From: an uncultured Aggregatibacter sp.
GTDB lineage: Bacteria; Pseudomonadota; Gammaproteobacteria; Enterobacterales; Pasteurellaceae
Assembly: GCF_901873365.1 (NCBI RefSeq)
Contig: NZ_CABFLM010000060.1
Span: forward strand, 1-64,000
Reading direction: 5' to 3'
DNA: 64,000 nucleotides
The notes beneath the pieces are model-generated. The model did no database searches and was not told where the DNA came from. It saw only the letters and a program-made list of their open reading frames with translations. Shown piece by piece: positions 63,196-64,000 of the stretch. Numbering within the stretch: the first letter of the stretch is position 1; each line of letters starts with the position of its first letter. The translations under genes and the position numbers were made by a program.

Positions 63196-63310
63196 TCAAG
63201 GAAGTAATTAGACACGGTTGTCAGTTTTCATAAGCCCCTTGAGGGGCTTGTGAAGTATAGGCCCTTATAGGGGAGCCTAAAAACCGCACGTTTTACGTGC
63301 GGATTGTTAT
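63196..63310 (+). mobile_element. right end of the IS200/IS605-type remnant
   Basis: Downstream of the tnpA stop come AGCCCCTTGAGGGGCT, CCCTTATAGGGG and the hairpin CCGCACGTTTTACGTGCGG, then the boundary with the permease gene. Subterminal imperfect hairpins are how IS200/IS605 ends are recognised by TnpA. These elements have no terminal inverted repeats or target duplications, so the exact end is not determined. Confidence 0.65.
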
Positions 63311-64000
63311 TGTTAAAGGCCATTTCATACTCTTGGAAAATGGCGGTTGTGAAGGTTTGATAATTCAAAATAGACACGGCACCGAATTCTACCAATGTAT
63401 GTAACACGATGAGTAAAACACTGCTACCGATGGCAGGTTTTAATTGAGGAAAAATGGCGTGCCAAAAGGTATCGCGACGGCTTTTGCCGAGAGAAAGACT
63501 GACTTCCTCCAATGACCGATCCAGCCGTTTTAACGTGGCGGCAACAGGCAAATAGGCAAGCGGAAAATAGCTTAAAGTCATAATGCCAATCGTGCCCCAA
63601 AAGCCCTCGACGCTAAAAGTGAGACTAATCCAGGTGAAACAACTGACGAACGCGGGAATACAAAGCGGCAATGTCATCGCCACCTGGAAAAAGGGCTTAC
63701 CCCAAAAGCGATAGCGTTCCAACAAAAAGGCGCAAACCGTGCCGAGGATGATGGAAAAGGTCGTCACACACACCATCAACAATAACGTGTTGCTCAACAG
63801 CTCCCACATACGTGGTCGCCAAAGCAATTCAATACTGCGCACCCAACCCACATCAACAGCTCTAACTACCACATAGAGAAACGGCAAAATCAACGGCAAA
63901 CTGATAAGAATAATCAAGGTAGTTAGCCAAAACGGAGGATTACGGTTCAAGGGCTTGTCCTTTTTATTTTTAGTATCCTTTCCAAATCTCTTTTCTGTGA
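63228..64000 (-). pseudogene. ferric-iron ABC transporter permease, 3' half lost
   Basis: Encodes the first half of an FbpB/HitB/AfuB-like inner-membrane permease. It has about six hydrophobic segments and one EAA-type loop (EEVSLSLGKSRRDTFWHAIFPQLKP). Full-length relatives have two such halves (500 residues or more). After FQEYEMAFNN the frame runs into the IS right end and stops after about 20 foreign residues. A TTG at 63950 after AAAAAGGA could be the start, but the frame stays open to the window edge. Iron as substrate is inferred. Confidence 0.75.

Noticed and set aside
63228..63310. Permease reading frame ending naturally at 63228.
   Set aside because: The last ~20 residues are encoded by IS right-end hairpins, so this is a fused stop and not a native C-terminus.

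Overview
The window is a chromosomal segment of a gamma-proteobacterium of the family Pasteurellaceae, most likely the genus Aggregatibacter. Three things support this. I counted by eye about 61 exact copies, on both strands, of the 9-mer AAGTGCGGT, the Haemophilus-type DNA uptake signal core (about one per kb). Protein sequences and several gene neighbourhoods (recO-rlmD-relA-dgkA, galM-galK-galT-galR-mglBAC, kdkA/opsX) are Haemophilus-like. The mrcA/comABCDE-aroK-aroB-dam order keeps the ancestral layout also known from enterics. The genus is an inference; the family is well supported.

Layout. 0-4.6 kb: 3' part of a tRNA-Val, a DXD glycosyltransferase, argH, moeA-moeB. 4.6-7.1 kb: a secreted protein of unknown function, a palindromic repeat cluster, and a CDF metal-efflux gene divergent from a MerR-family regulator. 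7.1-11.8 kb: dgkA, relA, rlmD, recO (minus strand). 12.0-20.6 kb: galactose regulon, galT-galK-galM divergent from galR-type regulator and mglB-mglA-mglC, with LacI-family operator-like and CRP sites. 20.7-25.6 kb: small genes including arfA with an internal terminator, rimO, a low-molecular-weight phosphatase, a YdcH-family gene, sodC and a methyltransferase. 25.6-32.6 kb: dnaA-dnaN-recF divergent from rpmH-rnpA-yidD-yidC, then darP. 32.7-39.4 kb: dusB-fis, gor, rlmJ, mrcA (minus strand). 39.5-45.9 kb: competence operon comABCDE, then aroK-aroB-dam. 45.9-51.1 kb: selA-selB (selenocysteine) and proS. 51.2-57.9 kb: gpmA, a phosphohexomutase, kdkA, opsX, thiE, eno. 58.1-62.7 kb: ribF-ileS and gmhA. 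62.7-64 kb: a decayed IS200/IS605-type element next to a ferric-iron permease gene that has lost its 3' half.

Most of the window is core genome. Connected themes are galactose uptake and catabolism, lipooligosaccharide inner-core synthesis (gmhA, opsX, kdkA), natural transformation (com operon plus uptake sequences) and ribosome maintenance (rlmD, rlmJ, rimO, darP, arfA, rnpA, dusB, relA).

The most interesting signals are not ordinary genes. They are: a MITE-like, hairpin-rich element inside the gal operon; a family of paired palindromes that supplies the C-terminus of the metal-efflux protein and also sits inside the IS remnant; a metal-responsive MerR-type promoter with a 19-bp spacer; the arfA non-stop design; recO with no standard start codon; a MoeB lacking its zinc cysteines; and a structured intergenic region that could encode a small RNA. 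I found no CRISPR array, prophage, rRNA operon or intact insertion sequence.
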